Source: Pollutimonas sp036675275 (GTDB taxonomy: Bacteria; Pseudomonadota; Gammaproteobacteria; Burkholderiales; Burkholderiaceae_B). Taken from it: 64,000 nt of DNA. The notes under the pieces are model-generated. The model saw only the letters and a program-made list of their open reading frames with translations, searched no databases and was not told the origin of the DNA. The stretch is from positions 1 to 64,000 of the forward strand of contig JAKFFG010000008.1 of NCBI GenBank assembly GCA_036675275.1, in the 5' to 3' direction. A program made the position numbers and the translations under genes. Below, one piece after another: positions 16,597 through 25,358 of this stretch; within the stretch, counting starts at the first letter, position 1; every line of letters starts with the position of its first letter.

Positions 16597-17601
16597 ATGA
16601 ACAAGCAATTCAAGAAACTGGCGATGGCCGCCGCCGTTATTTCCAGCCTGAGCGCCACGGTGGCGCAGGCCGCCTGGGAGCCGACGAAGCCGATCGAGTT
16701 CATTGCCTCCGCAGGCCCTGGCGGCGGTACCGACCAGTTTGCCCGCCTGGTTCAGTCCATCGTGCAAAAGTACGACCTCACGCCGACATCGGTCGTTGTT
16801 TCGAACAAGGGGGGCGGAGCTGGAACCGAGGCTTTCGTCTATGGCGAGGGCATCGAGGGCGACCCGCACAAACTGATTTTCTCGACCAATCTCGCGTGGC
16901 TCATGCCCATGATCACAAACGTGGGCTACAAGATCGAAGACATGACCCCGGTTGCCACGATGGCGGCTGACGAATTCGTATTGTGGACATCAGCCAAGTC
17001 GCCGTACCAGACGACGCAGGAGTTCCTGGCCGGCGCCAAGGAAAAGAAAGCGGCTTTCAAGATGGGCGGCGCGCAATCCAAAGACACCGACCACATTCTC
17101 ACACGCAAGATCGAAGAAGCCGCCGGCATAAACGTGACTTACATTCCGTTCAAATCGGGTGGCGAATCGGCGGTGCAATTGGCCGGCAACCACCTGGACG
17201 GCAACACCAACAATCCCGGTGAAAACGTCTCGTACTGGAAGGCCAACAAGGTCCGCCCACTGTGCGTGTTCTCGTCCAAGCCGCTGAGCAACACCAGCAA
17301 GGTCAACAAGGACATGTCCTGGGCCGATATTCCATTGTGCAAAGATAACGGCATCGCGATCGACGCGTTCAACATGCCGCGCACCGTCTGGATGGCCGGC
17401 GGTGTGAAGCCGGAAGAAACGGCTTACTACGTCGAATTGCTCAAGAAGGTCGCCGAGAAACCTGAATGGAAAGCATGGCTCGAGCGCGGCGTGCAGTCGG
17501 AATTTTTTCAGACCGGCGACGAGCTGGATGCCTACATCAAGAAAGATGCTTCCGAGCATCATGCCTTGTTCGAGAAGAACGGCTGGCTAGTCAAGAACTG
17601 A
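16597..17601 (+). CDS. TTT-system periplasmic receptor (TctC type) of the acid-sugar cluster
   Basis: A 334-residue receptor with a 25-residue signal peptide ending in AQA. The binding segment IEFIASAGPGGGTDQFARL differs from the YPPGG form of the Bug receptors elsewhere in the window, which places it in the lineage that travels with complete TTT operons. ATG 16597 follows AAAGGAGAT. The frame opens earlier at 16555, overlapping the upstream stop, but those residues precede the signal peptide. TctB- and TctA-type genes follow directly, giving a complete transporter. Its ligand is presumably the substrate of the cluster's acid-sugar enzymes. Confidence 0.93.
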   Translation: MNKQFKKLAMAAAVISSLSATVAQAAWEPTKPIEFIASAGPGGGTDQFARLVQSIVQKYDLTPTSVVVSNKGGGAGTEAFVYGEGIEGDPHKLIFSTNLAWLMPMITNVGYKIEDMTPVATMAADEFVLWTSAKSPYQTTQEFLAGAKEKKAAFKMGGAQSKDTDHILTRKIEEAAGINVTYIPFKSGGESAVQLAGNHLDGNTNNPGENVSYWKANKVRPLCVFSSKPLSNTSKVNKDMSWADIPLCKDNGIAIDAFNMPRTVWMAGGVKPEETAYYVELLKKVAEKPEWKAWLERGVQSEFFQTGDELDAYIKKDASEHHALFEKNGWLVKN

Positions 17602-17659
17602 TAGTCGCACGCACTGGAATGGGTTCGGGCCTTAACAGGCCCTAAGCAAGCAGGGAATC

Positions 17660-18139
17660 ATGTCACTTATTGACCGACGTACGATGGAACTGGGAACGGC
17701 GGCAGCCATAGGCCTCTTTGGAGGCCTGGTTATCGCGGGCAGCCTGAAACTGAACACCGGCTGGGCGCCCGAGACAGGTCCCCAACCGGGCTACATGCCG
17801 TTTCGACTGGGCATTGCGCTTTGCATCGTCAGCGCGCTGGTATTCCTGGATAGCTTGCGCAATCCGGTCCAAGGCGCGTTCGTCACGCGCCAGCAGTTCA
17901 AGCTGACCTTGTCGGTCTTTATTCCGACGGCGGTTCTGGTGGCGCTGATGCCCTTCCTGGGGTGTTATGCGCCATCGTGGCTCTACCTGCTGTATATGCT
18001 CAAGTTCCCCGGGCACGCGAGCTGGGGCAAGTCGCTGCTCGTCTCTATCCTTGTTATTGTCGCCTTCTACCTGATCTTCGACATGTGGTTCAAAGTGGAC
18101 CTGGCCAAAGGGCCGCTCGAGTCCTTTCTGGGCCTATAA
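17660..18139 (+). CDS. TTT transporter small membrane subunit (TctB)
   Basis: A 159-residue protein of the DUF1468/TctB family with four hydrophobic segments. The characteristic PGYMPFRLGIAL stretch sits after the first helix. It is the small integral membrane subunit that pairs with TctA. A GGGAATC ribosome site precedes ATG 17660, and the TctA gene begins 9 bp after its stop. Confidence 0.9.
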   Translation: MSLIDRRTMELGTAAAIGLFGGLVIAGSLKLNTGWAPETGPQPGYMPFRLGIALCIVSALVFLDSLRNPVQGAFVTRQQFKLTLSVFIPTAVLVALMPFLGCYAPSWLYLLYMLKFPGHASWGKSLLVSILVIVAFYLIFDMWFKVDLAKGPLESFLGL

Positions 18140-18148
18140 GGAATTTTC

Positions 18149-19657
18149 ATGACGGATTTCAGCTTATTGTGGTCTGGCTTCGAGACGGCCCTTTCCTACC
18201 ATCATATTGCCTTGATGGTAGGTGGCGTGCTGCTGGGCATTCTGGTGGGTGTATTACCCGGACTGGGGGCGCCCAACGGCGTAACCCTGCTCTTGCCGCT
18301 GACGTTCACCATGGAACCGGTGAGCGCCATCATCCTGTTGTCGTCCATGTACTGGGGCGCGCTGTTCGGCGGTTCGACAACATCTATTCTGTTCAATATT
18401 CCCGGCGAACCTTCGTCGGTCGCAACCACCTTCGATGGCCACCCTATGGCCAAGAACGGGCGCACCGAAGAGGCCTTGTCCACCGCGTTTCTGTCGGCGG
18501 GATTCGGCGCCTTCGTCGGCGTGGTCGTCGTCACACTGATTGCCAATGTGGTGGCCGACTTTGCCCTGCAGTTCAGTCCGGCCGAATTTTTCGCCGTGTT
18601 CCTGCTGACCTTCTGCAGCTATGTCGGCATGAGCGGCGGCAAGCCGCTGAAAACCATTGTGTCCGTTCTGCTTGGGCTCATCCTTACCGCTATCGGCATG
18701 GACACGGTGTCCGGCGAATTGCGGCTTACTTACGAGGTCACGCCTTTGATAAACGGCGTGTCTTATCTGGCAGCCGTCATCGGCCTGTTCGGCATAGGCG
18801 AACTGCTCGTGACCGTGGAAGAAGGCCTGGAGTTCAACGGGCTGAAAGCCAGGATGAACTTCAAGATTATCTGGCGGACTTTGCTGGGCATGCCCAGGCA
18901 TGCCGTCGTTCTGCTGCGCTCCACGGCAATAGGCTGCTGGATGGGCATCACGCCCGGAGGCCCTACCGCGGCGTCATTCATGTCCTATGGAATCGCCAAG
19001 CGGTTTTCGCGCAATCGCGATAATTTCGGCAAGGGTGAAGCGGCCGGCATCGTGGCCCCCGAAGCCGCCGACCATTCCGCCGGCGTGTCCGCCTTGCTGC
19101 CCATGTTGTCCCTGGGCATCCCCGGGTCGGCTACCGCCGCCGTGATGATGGGCGGGCTGATGATATGGGGCTTGCAGCCCGGCCCCATGCTGTTCATTGA
19201 GCAGCCCGATTTCGTCTGGGGCCTGATCGCCTCGATGTATATCGCGAATATCGTTGCCGTCATTCTGGTGCTGTCCACCATCCCTTTCTTCGCCGCGATC
19301 CTGAAAGCGCCATTTTCGATTATCGGCCCCATCATCATCGTGGTATGCCTGATCGGCGCATACACCATCAGCAACCGGATGTTCGACGTCTATCTGGCAC
19401 TGATATTCGGGGTGGTGGGATATCTGTTCAAAAAGCTGGATTATCCGATCGCGCCACTTATACTGGCCATGGTGCTGGGCGACAAAATGGAAGACGCATT
19501 CCGGCAATCCATGTTGCTGTCGCAGGGATCGTTTTCCATCTTTTTCAGCAACGGCCTGGTTTCGACCCTGATGGTTCTGGCTTTTGGGCTGGGGTTTTGG
19601 GGGTTGATGCCAAAATTTCGACGCAGGCGCAACCGGTCGGTGCCGGCCAAGCCGTAA
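18149..19657 (+). CDS. TTT transporter large permease (TctA)
   Basis: A 502-residue permease with roughly twelve hydrophobic segments, the cation-coupled translocation subunit of a TTT system. Two family repeat motifs are clear: GVLPGLGAPNGVTLLLPLTF near the N-terminus and GITPGGPTAASFMSYGIAKR in the second half, along with PMLSLGIPGSATAAVMMGGL. Good ribosome site (TAAGGAATTTTC). With the two upstream genes it makes a complete importer placed between the SAF protein and the kinase, so its cargo is probably an acid sugar rather than citrate. Confidence 0.94.
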   Translation: MTDFSLLWSGFETALSYHHIALMVGGVLLGILVGVLPGLGAPNGVTLLLPLTFTMEPVSAIILLSSMYWGALFGGSTTSILFNIPGEPSSVATTFDGHPMAKNGRTEEALSTAFLSAGFGAFVGVVVVTLIANVVADFALQFSPAEFFAVFLLTFCSYVGMSGGKPLKTIVSVLLGLILTAIGMDTVSGELRLTYEVTPLINGVSYLAAVIGLFGIGELLVTVEEGLEFNGLKARMNFKIIWRTLLGMPRHAVVLLRSTAIGCWMGITPGGPTAASFMSYGIAKRFSRNRDNFGKGEAAGIVAPEAADHSAGVSALLPMLSLGIPGSATAAVMMGGLMIWGLQPGPMLFIEQPDFVWGLIASMYIANIVAVILVLSTIPFFAAILKAPFSIIGPIIIVVCLIGAYTISNRMFDVYLALIFGVVGYLFKKLDYPIAPLILAMVLGDKMEDAFRQSMLLSQGSFSIFFSNGLVSTLMVLAFGLGFWGLMPKFRRRRNRSVPAKP

Positions 19658-19669
19658 TACGGATCCGAC

Positions 19670-20938
19670 ATGAGCATTAAATTAGGCTGTATTGCCGACG
19701 ACTTCACAGGCGCCACCGATCTGGCCAACAATCTCGTCCAGGCCGGAATGAGGGTGTTGCAGGCCATAGGCATGCCCACCCAGCCCTTGTCGGCGGATGT
19801 CGATGCCGTAGTGATTGCGCTGAAGTCCCGAACGATTTCAGCACAAGAGGCGATTGCCGATTCCCTGGCTGCGTTGCAATGGCTGCAGGCACAGGGCGCC
19901 CAACAGATTTACTTTAAGTATTGTTCGACCTTCGACAGCACGAAAGAGGGCAATATAGGGCCGGTGACTGAAGCGCTCATGGACGCCCTGGATGCCGACT
20001 TCACCATTGCGACCCCGGCTTTCCCGGACAACAAGCGCACGGTGTTCAAAGGCTATTTGTTCGTGGGCGACGTCTTGTTGCACGAGAGCGGCATGCAGAA
20101 TCATCCGCTGACGCCCATGACGGACCCCAACCTGGTTCGTGTCATGCAGTCACAGTGCAAGCGCAAGGTAGGCCTGGTCGATTATTCCATCGTGCAAAAA
20201 GGTGCATCGGCGGTTCAGCAGCATATGGATTTGCTGCGCAGTCAGGGTGTAGGCGTTGCCATTGTCGATGCGCTCAGCAACCAGGACCTGGTCAATATCG
20301 GTCCGGCGCTCAGGCATCTGCCTTTGTTGACGGCCGGATCGGGCGTGGCCATCGGCCTGCCGCAGAATTTCGGGATCGCGCCCAGCAGCCAGGCGTCGGC
20401 CTTGCCGGCTCCTCGCGGCGGGCGCGCCATCGTTTCCGGCAGCTGTTCGCTTGCCACCAATGCGCAGGTTGCCGCCTTCATCAAGGCCGGTCACTCCGCC
20501 TTTGCGCTGGACCCGGAAGAGGTCGCCGCGGGCGTTGATGTGGTCGATCGCATCCTGGCGCAAGCATTGCCCTTGCTGGAAAGCGGCCCCGTACTTGTTT
20601 ATTCGACCGCCGGTTCGGCAGCCGTGAAAGCGGTGCAGGCCAAGCTGGGCGCGGCGCAGGCTGGGGCCATGATCGAAAATGCCATTGCCGCGATTGCGCG
20701 CGGTTTGGTCCAGGGCGGGGCAGGGCAGCTGATTGTGGCCGGAGGCGAAACGTCCGGCGCCTGCGTCCAGGCCCTGGGTATCTCGCAACTGCAGATAGGC
20801 AGCCAGATAGACCCGGGCGTACCATGGTGCTACGCAGACACGGCTGTGCACGACAATGGCATCCACATCGCGCTCAAGTCGGGCAACTTCGGCACCGAAG
20901 ATTTTTTTGAAAAAGCCTTTGCCGCTGCCGGGGCATAA
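19670..20938 (+). CDS. Four-carbon acid sugar kinase (OtnK/DUF1537 family)
   Basis: This 422-residue kinase has the N-terminal acid-binding domain signature LGCIADDFTGATDLANNLVQ and the C-terminal nucleotide-binding segment GGETSGACVQALGISQLQIG. Characterised relatives (OtnK, DtnK, OiaK) phosphorylate 3-oxo-tetronate, threonate, erythronate or 3-oxo-isoapionate. It starts 12 bp after tctA and is followed 13 bp later by an OtnC-like decarboxylase gene. The OtnK-OtnC pair is the established route from 3-oxo-tetronate to dihydroxyacetone phosphate plus CO2. The precise substrate cannot be settled from sequence. Confidence 0.9.
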   Translation: MSIKLGCIADDFTGATDLANNLVQAGMRVLQAIGMPTQPLSADVDAVVIALKSRTISAQEAIADSLAALQWLQAQGAQQIYFKYCSTFDSTKEGNIGPVTEALMDALDADFTIATPAFPDNKRTVFKGYLFVGDVLLHESGMQNHPLTPMTDPNLVRVMQSQCKRKVGLVDYSIVQKGASAVQQHMDLLRSQGVGVAIVDALSNQDLVNIGPALRHLPLLTAGSGVAIGLPQNFGIAPSSQASALPAPRGGRAIVSGSCSLATNAQVAAFIKAGHSAFALDPEEVAAGVDVVDRILAQALPLLESGPVLVYSTAGSAAVKAVQAKLGAAQAGAMIENAIAAIARGLVQGGAGQLIVAGGETSGACVQALGISQLQIGSQIDPGVPWCYADTAVHDNGIHIALKSGNFGTEDFFEKAFAAAGA

Positions 20939-20951
20939 GGAAGGACACCAG

Positions 20952-21623
20952 ATGCGCGAAAGTAAAGCACGGGAAGAAATCTGCAGAGTCGGCAAGAGCC
21001 TGTTCGATCGCGGCTATGTGCATGCCTCCGCGGGCAATATCAGCGTGCGGCTGGACGACGGATTTCTGATCACCCCCACGGACGCCTGCCTGGGTTTTCT
21101 GGATCCCGCCGCACTGTCCAAGCTGGATCAGAACGGAACGCATGTCAGTGGCGATCGCCCCAGCAAGACCATTCTGCTGCATCGGCAAATCTACAGAGCG
21201 GCCCGTGCGTTCGACGGCAATACCGCTTGCGTCATACATACCCATAGCAGGGCTTGCGTGGCCTTGTCGCTGCACGGGTCCGCCGCAGAATTGATGCCTG
21301 CATTGACTCCTTACTTTGTCATGAAGGTCGGCCACGTGCCGGTCATTCCGTATCATCGCCCAGGCGCGCAAGCGTCCGCCGATCTCGTGGAGGCCGCCAT
21401 CACGGCTTATGGCCAGCGTGGATGCCCGATACGGTCTGTCATGCTTGAAAGGCTGGGGCCTAACGTATGGCACGATACGCCTGCCGCGGCCATGGCGACT
21501 CTGGAAGAACTGGAGGAAACGGCAAGCCTGTGGCTGGGTTGCAGGCAATCAGCCGATGCGCCGGCGCCGTTGACGGATTCGCATATCACCGAGCTTCGCG
21601 AGGTTTTCAGCGCCCGGTGGTAG
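20952..21623 (+). CDS. Class II aldolase-family 3-oxo-acid-sugar-phosphate decarboxylase (OtnC-like)
   Basis: A 223-residue class II aldolase/adducin fold protein with SAGNISVRLDDGFLITPTD, the zinc pair in VIHTHSRACVALS and PVIPYHRPG. OtnC enzymes decarboxylate 3-oxo-tetronate 4-phosphate. The position that carries NHG in fuculose- and ribulose-phosphate aldolases reads RLG here, so the third zinc histidine of those enzymes is not at that place. I believe this is usual in the OtnC branch but could not check. ATG 20952 follows AAGGAAGG, and the upstream in-frame extension runs into the kinase gene. It is the last gene of the cluster controlled from 15074. Confidence 0.85.
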   Translation: MRESKAREEICRVGKSLFDRGYVHASAGNISVRLDDGFLITPTDACLGFLDPAALSKLDQNGTHVSGDRPSKTILLHRQIYRAARAFDGNTACVIHTHSRACVALSLHGSAAELMPALTPYFVMKVGHVPVIPYHRPGAQASADLVEAAITAYGQRGCPIRSVMLERLGPNVWHDTPAAAMATLEELEETASLWLGCRQSADAPAPLTDSHITELREVFSARW

Positions 21624-21693
21624 GGCTGTTCAGCCCTTCTGCTTATAAGCGTTCCAGATTACACTTCGAGTCCGCAACGGACCCGGTGAATCT

Positions 21694-22371
21694 ATGCGCA
21701 TACTACTGGTTGAAGATGAAGGCGAACTGGCTCATTGGCTATCGCGCAGCCTGGCGCGCCATGGTGGATTTGCCGTGGATTGGGCCGATGATGGCGAGCT
21801 GGCGGAGCGGCGTCTGAGCGTCGAAGAGTTCGATGCCATCGTCCTCGACCTGGGCCTGCCGGGCATGGACGGACACACTTTTCTCACGCGCTTGCGGGCC
21901 CGCGATGACCGCACACCGGTGCTGGTCCTTACAGCCCGGGATTCGTTGGCTGAGCGCATTGATACATTGCATGAAGGCGCCGACGACTTCCTGCGCAAGC
22001 CATTTGTTGTCGAAGAGCTGGAAGCCCGGCTTGTTGCCTTGATCCGTCGCAGTCGGGGACGTGCGCATCCGCGGCTGTCGCTGGGTGCACTCAGCTTCGA
22101 TATCGCCGCGCAGCGGTTCACCGTCGGCGGCCATAGCCTGGCCTTGTCGCCGCGCGAATTCGCGGTACTGAAAGTGTTAATTCAGAAAAGCGGTGAAACG
22201 ATTTCCAAGCAGCAGATTCTGGATCGTATTGCGTCGGACGATAAAGAAGTCAATCTGGAGGCGGTGGAGGTCCTGGTGCACCGCCTGCGCAAGAAACTGG
22301 TCAACACTGGTACGCATATCGAGACGTTGCGAGGTATGGGCTATTGCCTGGAGCCCGCCGGTGGCGATTAA
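21694..22371 (+). CDS. tctD: OmpR-family response regulator, TctD-like
   Basis: A 225-residue two-component response regulator. The receiver domain has the acidic pair ED (residues 7-8), phospho-acceptor Asp52 in IVLDLGLPG and the conserved lysine in FLRKPF. The C-terminal OmpR winged helix runs from about residue 130 to the end (LSPREFAVLKVLI, EAVEVLVHRLRKKL). It overlaps its sensor kinase gene by 11 bp and precedes a complete tctCBA set, the arrangement known for TctD, the citrate-responsive activator of Salmonella. The symbol is given by synteny; citrate as signal is not shown. An 11-bp direct repeat before tctC fits tandem binding by an OmpR-type dimer. Confidence 0.88.
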   Translation: MRILLVEDEGELAHWLSRSLARHGGFAVDWADDGELAERRLSVEEFDAIVLDLGLPGMDGHTFLTRLRARDDRTPVLVLTARDSLAERIDTLHEGADDFLRKPFVVEELEARLVALIRRSRGRAHPRLSLGALSFDIAAQRFTVGGHSLALSPREFAVLKVLIQKSGETISKQQILDRIASDDKEVNLEAVEVLVHRLRKKLVNTGTHIETLRGMGYCLEPAGGD

Positions 22372-23782
22372 AAGGTTCAGTGCGGGATCGGGCAGCCTGA
22401 AGTCGATACTGCTGTGGTCGCTTGTGCCAGCCTTGGTCATTTTCCTGACCATAGCCTTGTGGTTGTCCAATCATATGCTGCGGGCGCAGATCGACATCGC
22501 CTACGATCGCTCCCTGGCCGGCGCGCTGAGGGCGATTGACCACCAGATATCAACCCGCAGTGGCGGCCTGTCCATAGAGCTGCCATATGTAATGCTGGAG
22601 TTCTTCGAACTTACCGCCAATGAGAACGTGTACTACCGCGTCATGACCGAAGATGGCCTGGCCGATATCGGCAATCAGCAACTGCCCTTGCCCGAACGGC
22701 CTCTCGTATCCGGTGTGCCGCAGTACTACACGGCCTCTTACCTGGACGAGACCATACGCATTGCCGCGTTCGCGCGGCCTATGGATCCACCCCTGTACAA
22801 CGACCAGGGCGGCCGCGTCATTGTTCTGGTCGGCGAAGATATCGACACGCGCGAAACTTTCATACAGTCCATGCTGCTGCGTTCGCTGGCGCGCGATCTG
22901 GCATCAGTGGTGCTTGTGGTGCTTATTGTCGTCTTCGGAGTGTTATTTGCGGTTCGCCCGCTGACCCGGCTGCGCCGCGACCTGGAAAGCCGCCATCACG
23001 AGGACTTGCGGCCCATCGAAGACGGCGATATTCCTTCTGAGGTGCAACCGCTAGTGACGGCCATCAATGCTCATATGGCGCGTTATGAGCAGCAGGCCCG
23101 CTTGCAGCGGCAGTTCCTGGACGATGCTTCACATCAACTGCGTACGCCGCTTGCGGTGCTGCGGGCGCAATTGGGTTATGCCTTGCGCGAAACCGATACA
23201 GATGAAATCAAGGCGGCGCTGCAGGCCATGCGGGAGGGCCTGGATCGAGGCGTGCGCACCACCGACCAGATGCTGTCCCTGGCCCGAGCCAAGGACAAGT
23301 CGCCATTCGAAAATGGCGAGGGGCTGGAACGAATAGACCTGAACGAATTGGGTCGGGACGTGCTCAGGAATAGTCGTCCTATAGCCAGGCTCAAGCAGCT
23401 GGATTACGGGCTGGAGTGTCCGGACGAACCGGTATACGTCTGGGGACAGGAGTGGCTATTGCGCGAGGCAGTAGTCAATCTGGTCGACAACGCCGTGCGC
23501 TACACGCCGGCAGGCGGCGTAATGACGCTGATTGTAGAGAGTGCAGGCGGTAAGGCGCGCCTGATCGTGGAGGACAACGGGCCTGGCATGTCGGCGGGCG
23601 ATATCGAAAAGGCGGGACTTCGATTCCGGCGTGGGCGCGCAGGCAAGAATACGACGGGAGCCGGACTGGGACTGGCTATTGTTCAGACCATCATGCAACA
23701 ACACCGGGGCCAGTTCCTGATTGAGTCGACGCCTCCGGGCTGCCGCGCCATACTGGTATTTACCCGTGATTCGCCCGCATAG
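22361..23782 (+). CDS. tctE: Sensor histidine kinase, TctE-like
   Basis: A 473-residue membrane sensor kinase. One helix lies near residues 15-35, then a periplasmic sensor domain of about 135 residues, a second helix near 180-200, a HAMP-like linker and the kinase core. His258 in DDASHQLRTPLAVL is the phosphorylation site. The ATP-binding domain has VVNLVDNAVRYTP, VEDNGPGMS and GAGLGLAIV. I place the start at GTG 22361, inside the end of tctD with GGAG in front, because ATG-led alternatives begin in the wrong coding context. The pair probably senses an extracytoplasmic carboxylate and induces tctCBA. Confidence 0.88.
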   Translation: MAIKRFSAGSGSLKSILLWSLVPALVIFLTIALWLSNHMLRAQIDIAYDRSLAGALRAIDHQISTRSGGLSIELPYVMLEFFELTANENVYYRVMTEDGLADIGNQQLPLPERPLVSGVPQYYTASYLDETIRIAAFARPMDPPLYNDQGGRVIVLVGEDIDTRETFIQSMLLRSLARDLASVVLVVLIVVFGVLFAVRPLTRLRRDLESRHHEDLRPIEDGDIPSEVQPLVTAINAHMARYEQQARLQRQFLDDASHQLRTPLAVLRAQLGYALRETDTDEIKAALQAMREGLDRGVRTTDQMLSLARAKDKSPFENGEGLERIDLNELGRDVLRNSRPIARLKQLDYGLECPDEPVYVWGQEWLLREAVVNLVDNAVRYTPAGGVMTLIVESAGGKARLIVEDNGPGMSAGDIEKAGLRFRRGRAGKNTTGAGLGLAIVQTIMQQHRGQFLIESTPPGCRAILVFTRDSPA

Positions 23783-23812
23783 CCGGTATTCTCGGAAAAA
23801 TAACAGAGGATT

Positions 23813-23831
23813 GAAAGCATTTCGAAAGCAT
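23813..23831 (+). promoter_or_regulatory. 11-bp-spaced direct repeat GAAAGCAT upstream of tctC
   Basis: GAAAGCAT occurs at 23813-23820 and 23824-23831, exactly 11 bp apart, about 85 bp before the tctC start. OmpR/PhoB-type regulators bind as head-to-tail dimers to direct repeats with this period. It is the natural candidate site for the TctD-like regulator encoded just upstream. Confidence 0.5.
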
Positions 23832-23915
23832 GTTTTCTATACGGTATGGCCTGATCCCGTGCAAACGATAAAAACCGCGGGCAAGTCTCATATCGATTCT
23901 TACTTGGAGGCAAGA

Positions 23916-24917
23916 ATGAAAAAGTCATTTGTGTCAGCGCTTGTGGGCGGTCTGGTCGTGGGTGGTCTGTCGCTGGCTTCGGTGTCGACCGTTATGGCCG
24001 CCGAGGAACCGCGTCGCCCTCAATGCATTGCACCGGCCCAGCCCGGCGGCGGTTTCGACCTTACGTGCCGTTTGGCTCAGGAAGGCCTGAAGGCGGCCGG
24101 ACAGTTGAAAGAAGCCATGCGTATTGTCTACATGCCCGGCGGCATTGGCGCCGTGGCCTACAACCATGTGGTCGCCCAAAAGCCGGACGACCCAAGTTCC
24201 ATCGTTGCTTTCTCGGGCGGTTCGCTGCTGAACCTGGCCCAAGGCAAGTTCGGCAAGTACGACGTTGACGATGTACGATGGCTGGCTGCTGTCGGGTCCG
24301 ATTTTGGCGTGGCCGTAGTGCGCGACGATGCGCCGTACAAGGATTTGAAAGAGCTCATGGCCGCGTTCAAGGCGGATCCCAGCAAGATTGTTCTGGGTGC
24401 CGGCGGTACCGTGGGCAGCCAGGATTGGATGAAAGCGGCCCTGACCGCCAAAGCCGCCGATGTTGACTACAAGAAGATGCGTTTCGTTGCCTTCGAGGGC
24501 GGGGGTGAGGCAATCACTGCATTGCGCGGCGGCCACATCCAGGCCTATATGGGCGACGCCGCCGAGGCCTTCACTATGCTGGAAGGCGGCGCACCAATAC
24601 GTGTGCTGGCGGTCTTCAATGCCGAACGCCTGCCCGGAAAATTATCCAATGTTCCCACGGCCAAAGAGCAAGGGTTTGATATCGACTGGCCAATAATCCG
24701 CGGCTTCTACGTGGGCCCCAAGGTGTCGGACGAGCAATATCAATGGTGGGTCGAAGCGTTCAAGAAAACGCAGGAAAGCCCCGAGTTCGCCGAGCTGCAA
24801 AAGAAGCAGGGCCTGTTTCCCTTCAACAAGGCCGGCGCCGAGCTCGATGCGTATGTGAAGCAACGCGTCAAGTCGTATACCGAGCTGGCAGACTCGTTCG
24901 GTCTGATCAAGAAGTAA
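23916..24917 (+). CDS. tctC: TTT-system periplasmic receptor TctC
   Basis: A 333-residue receptor with a 28-residue signal peptide ending in VMA. The ligand segment CIAPAQPGGGFDLTCRLAQE contains two cysteines that could form a disulfide in the periplasm. Later blocks include MPGGIGAVAYNHVVAQKPDD and AFEGGGEAITALRGGHIQAY. TTGGAGG precedes ATG 23916; the longer open frame reaches back into tctE and is not used. It leads tctCBA, downstream of tctDE. By synteny it resembles the tricarboxylate receptor of the type system, but the ligand is not established. Confidence 0.92.
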   Translation: MKKSFVSALVGGLVVGGLSLASVSTVMAAEEPRRPQCIAPAQPGGGFDLTCRLAQEGLKAAGQLKEAMRIVYMPGGIGAVAYNHVVAQKPDDPSSIVAFSGGSLLNLAQGKFGKYDVDDVRWLAAVGSDFGVAVVRDDAPYKDLKELMAAFKADPSKIVLGAGGTVGSQDWMKAALTAKAADVDYKKMRFVAFEGGGEAITALRGGHIQAYMGDAAEAFTMLEGGAPIRVLAVFNAERLPGKLSNVPTAKEQGFDIDWPIIRGFYVGPKVSDEQYQWWVEAFKKTQESPEFAELQKKQGLFPFNKAGAELDAYVKQRVKSYTELADSFGLIKK

Positions 24918-24920
24918 GCC

Positions 24921-25358
24921 ATGAATGACCGAATACTAGGCACTGCCGCCCTCATTTTTGCGGCGCTGATGGTGTGGTTCGGCGTGGGCATACAGGCTCC
25001 GTTCTCTTATGAGCCCGTAGGTCCGCGCGCCTTCCCCTTGCTGCTGGCAGGCATTATCGCCCTGTGCGGATTGTGGCTGGTATTCAAAGGCCTGGACAAG
25101 GCGGAACCCAATCCGCCGCAGGCCAACGGCCGCATTGCGCTCATGGTGGTGTATTGCTTTCTTTACGCTTTCTTCTTCCAGAAGCTGGGCTTCATTGTCG
25201 CCACGACGGCCATGACCATATTGGTCGGCCGTCTGTTTGGGGGCGCTTGGGCCAAAGTCGCAATTGGCGGCGCCGTCATGAGCGTGCTCTTTTTCGTATT
25301 GTTCGATCGCGTGCTGGATGTGGTATTGCCTTTGGGCATTCTGGAAAATATCTTATGA
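24921..25358 (+). CDS. tctB: TTT transporter small membrane subunit TctB
   Basis: A 145-residue TctB/DUF1468 protein with four hydrophobic helices and the family's VGPRAFPLLLAGIIAL segment after the first. It begins 3 bp after the tctC stop and overlaps tctA by 4 bp (ATGA), so the three subunits are translationally coupled. It stabilises or couples TctA in the inner membrane. Confidence 0.9.
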   Translation: MNDRILGTAALIFAALMVWFGVGIQAPFSYEPVGPRAFPLLLAGIIALCGLWLVFKGLDKAEPNPPQANGRIALMVVYCFLYAFFFQKLGFIVATTAMTILVGRLFGGAWAKVAIGGAVMSVLFFVLFDRVLDVVLPLGILENIL

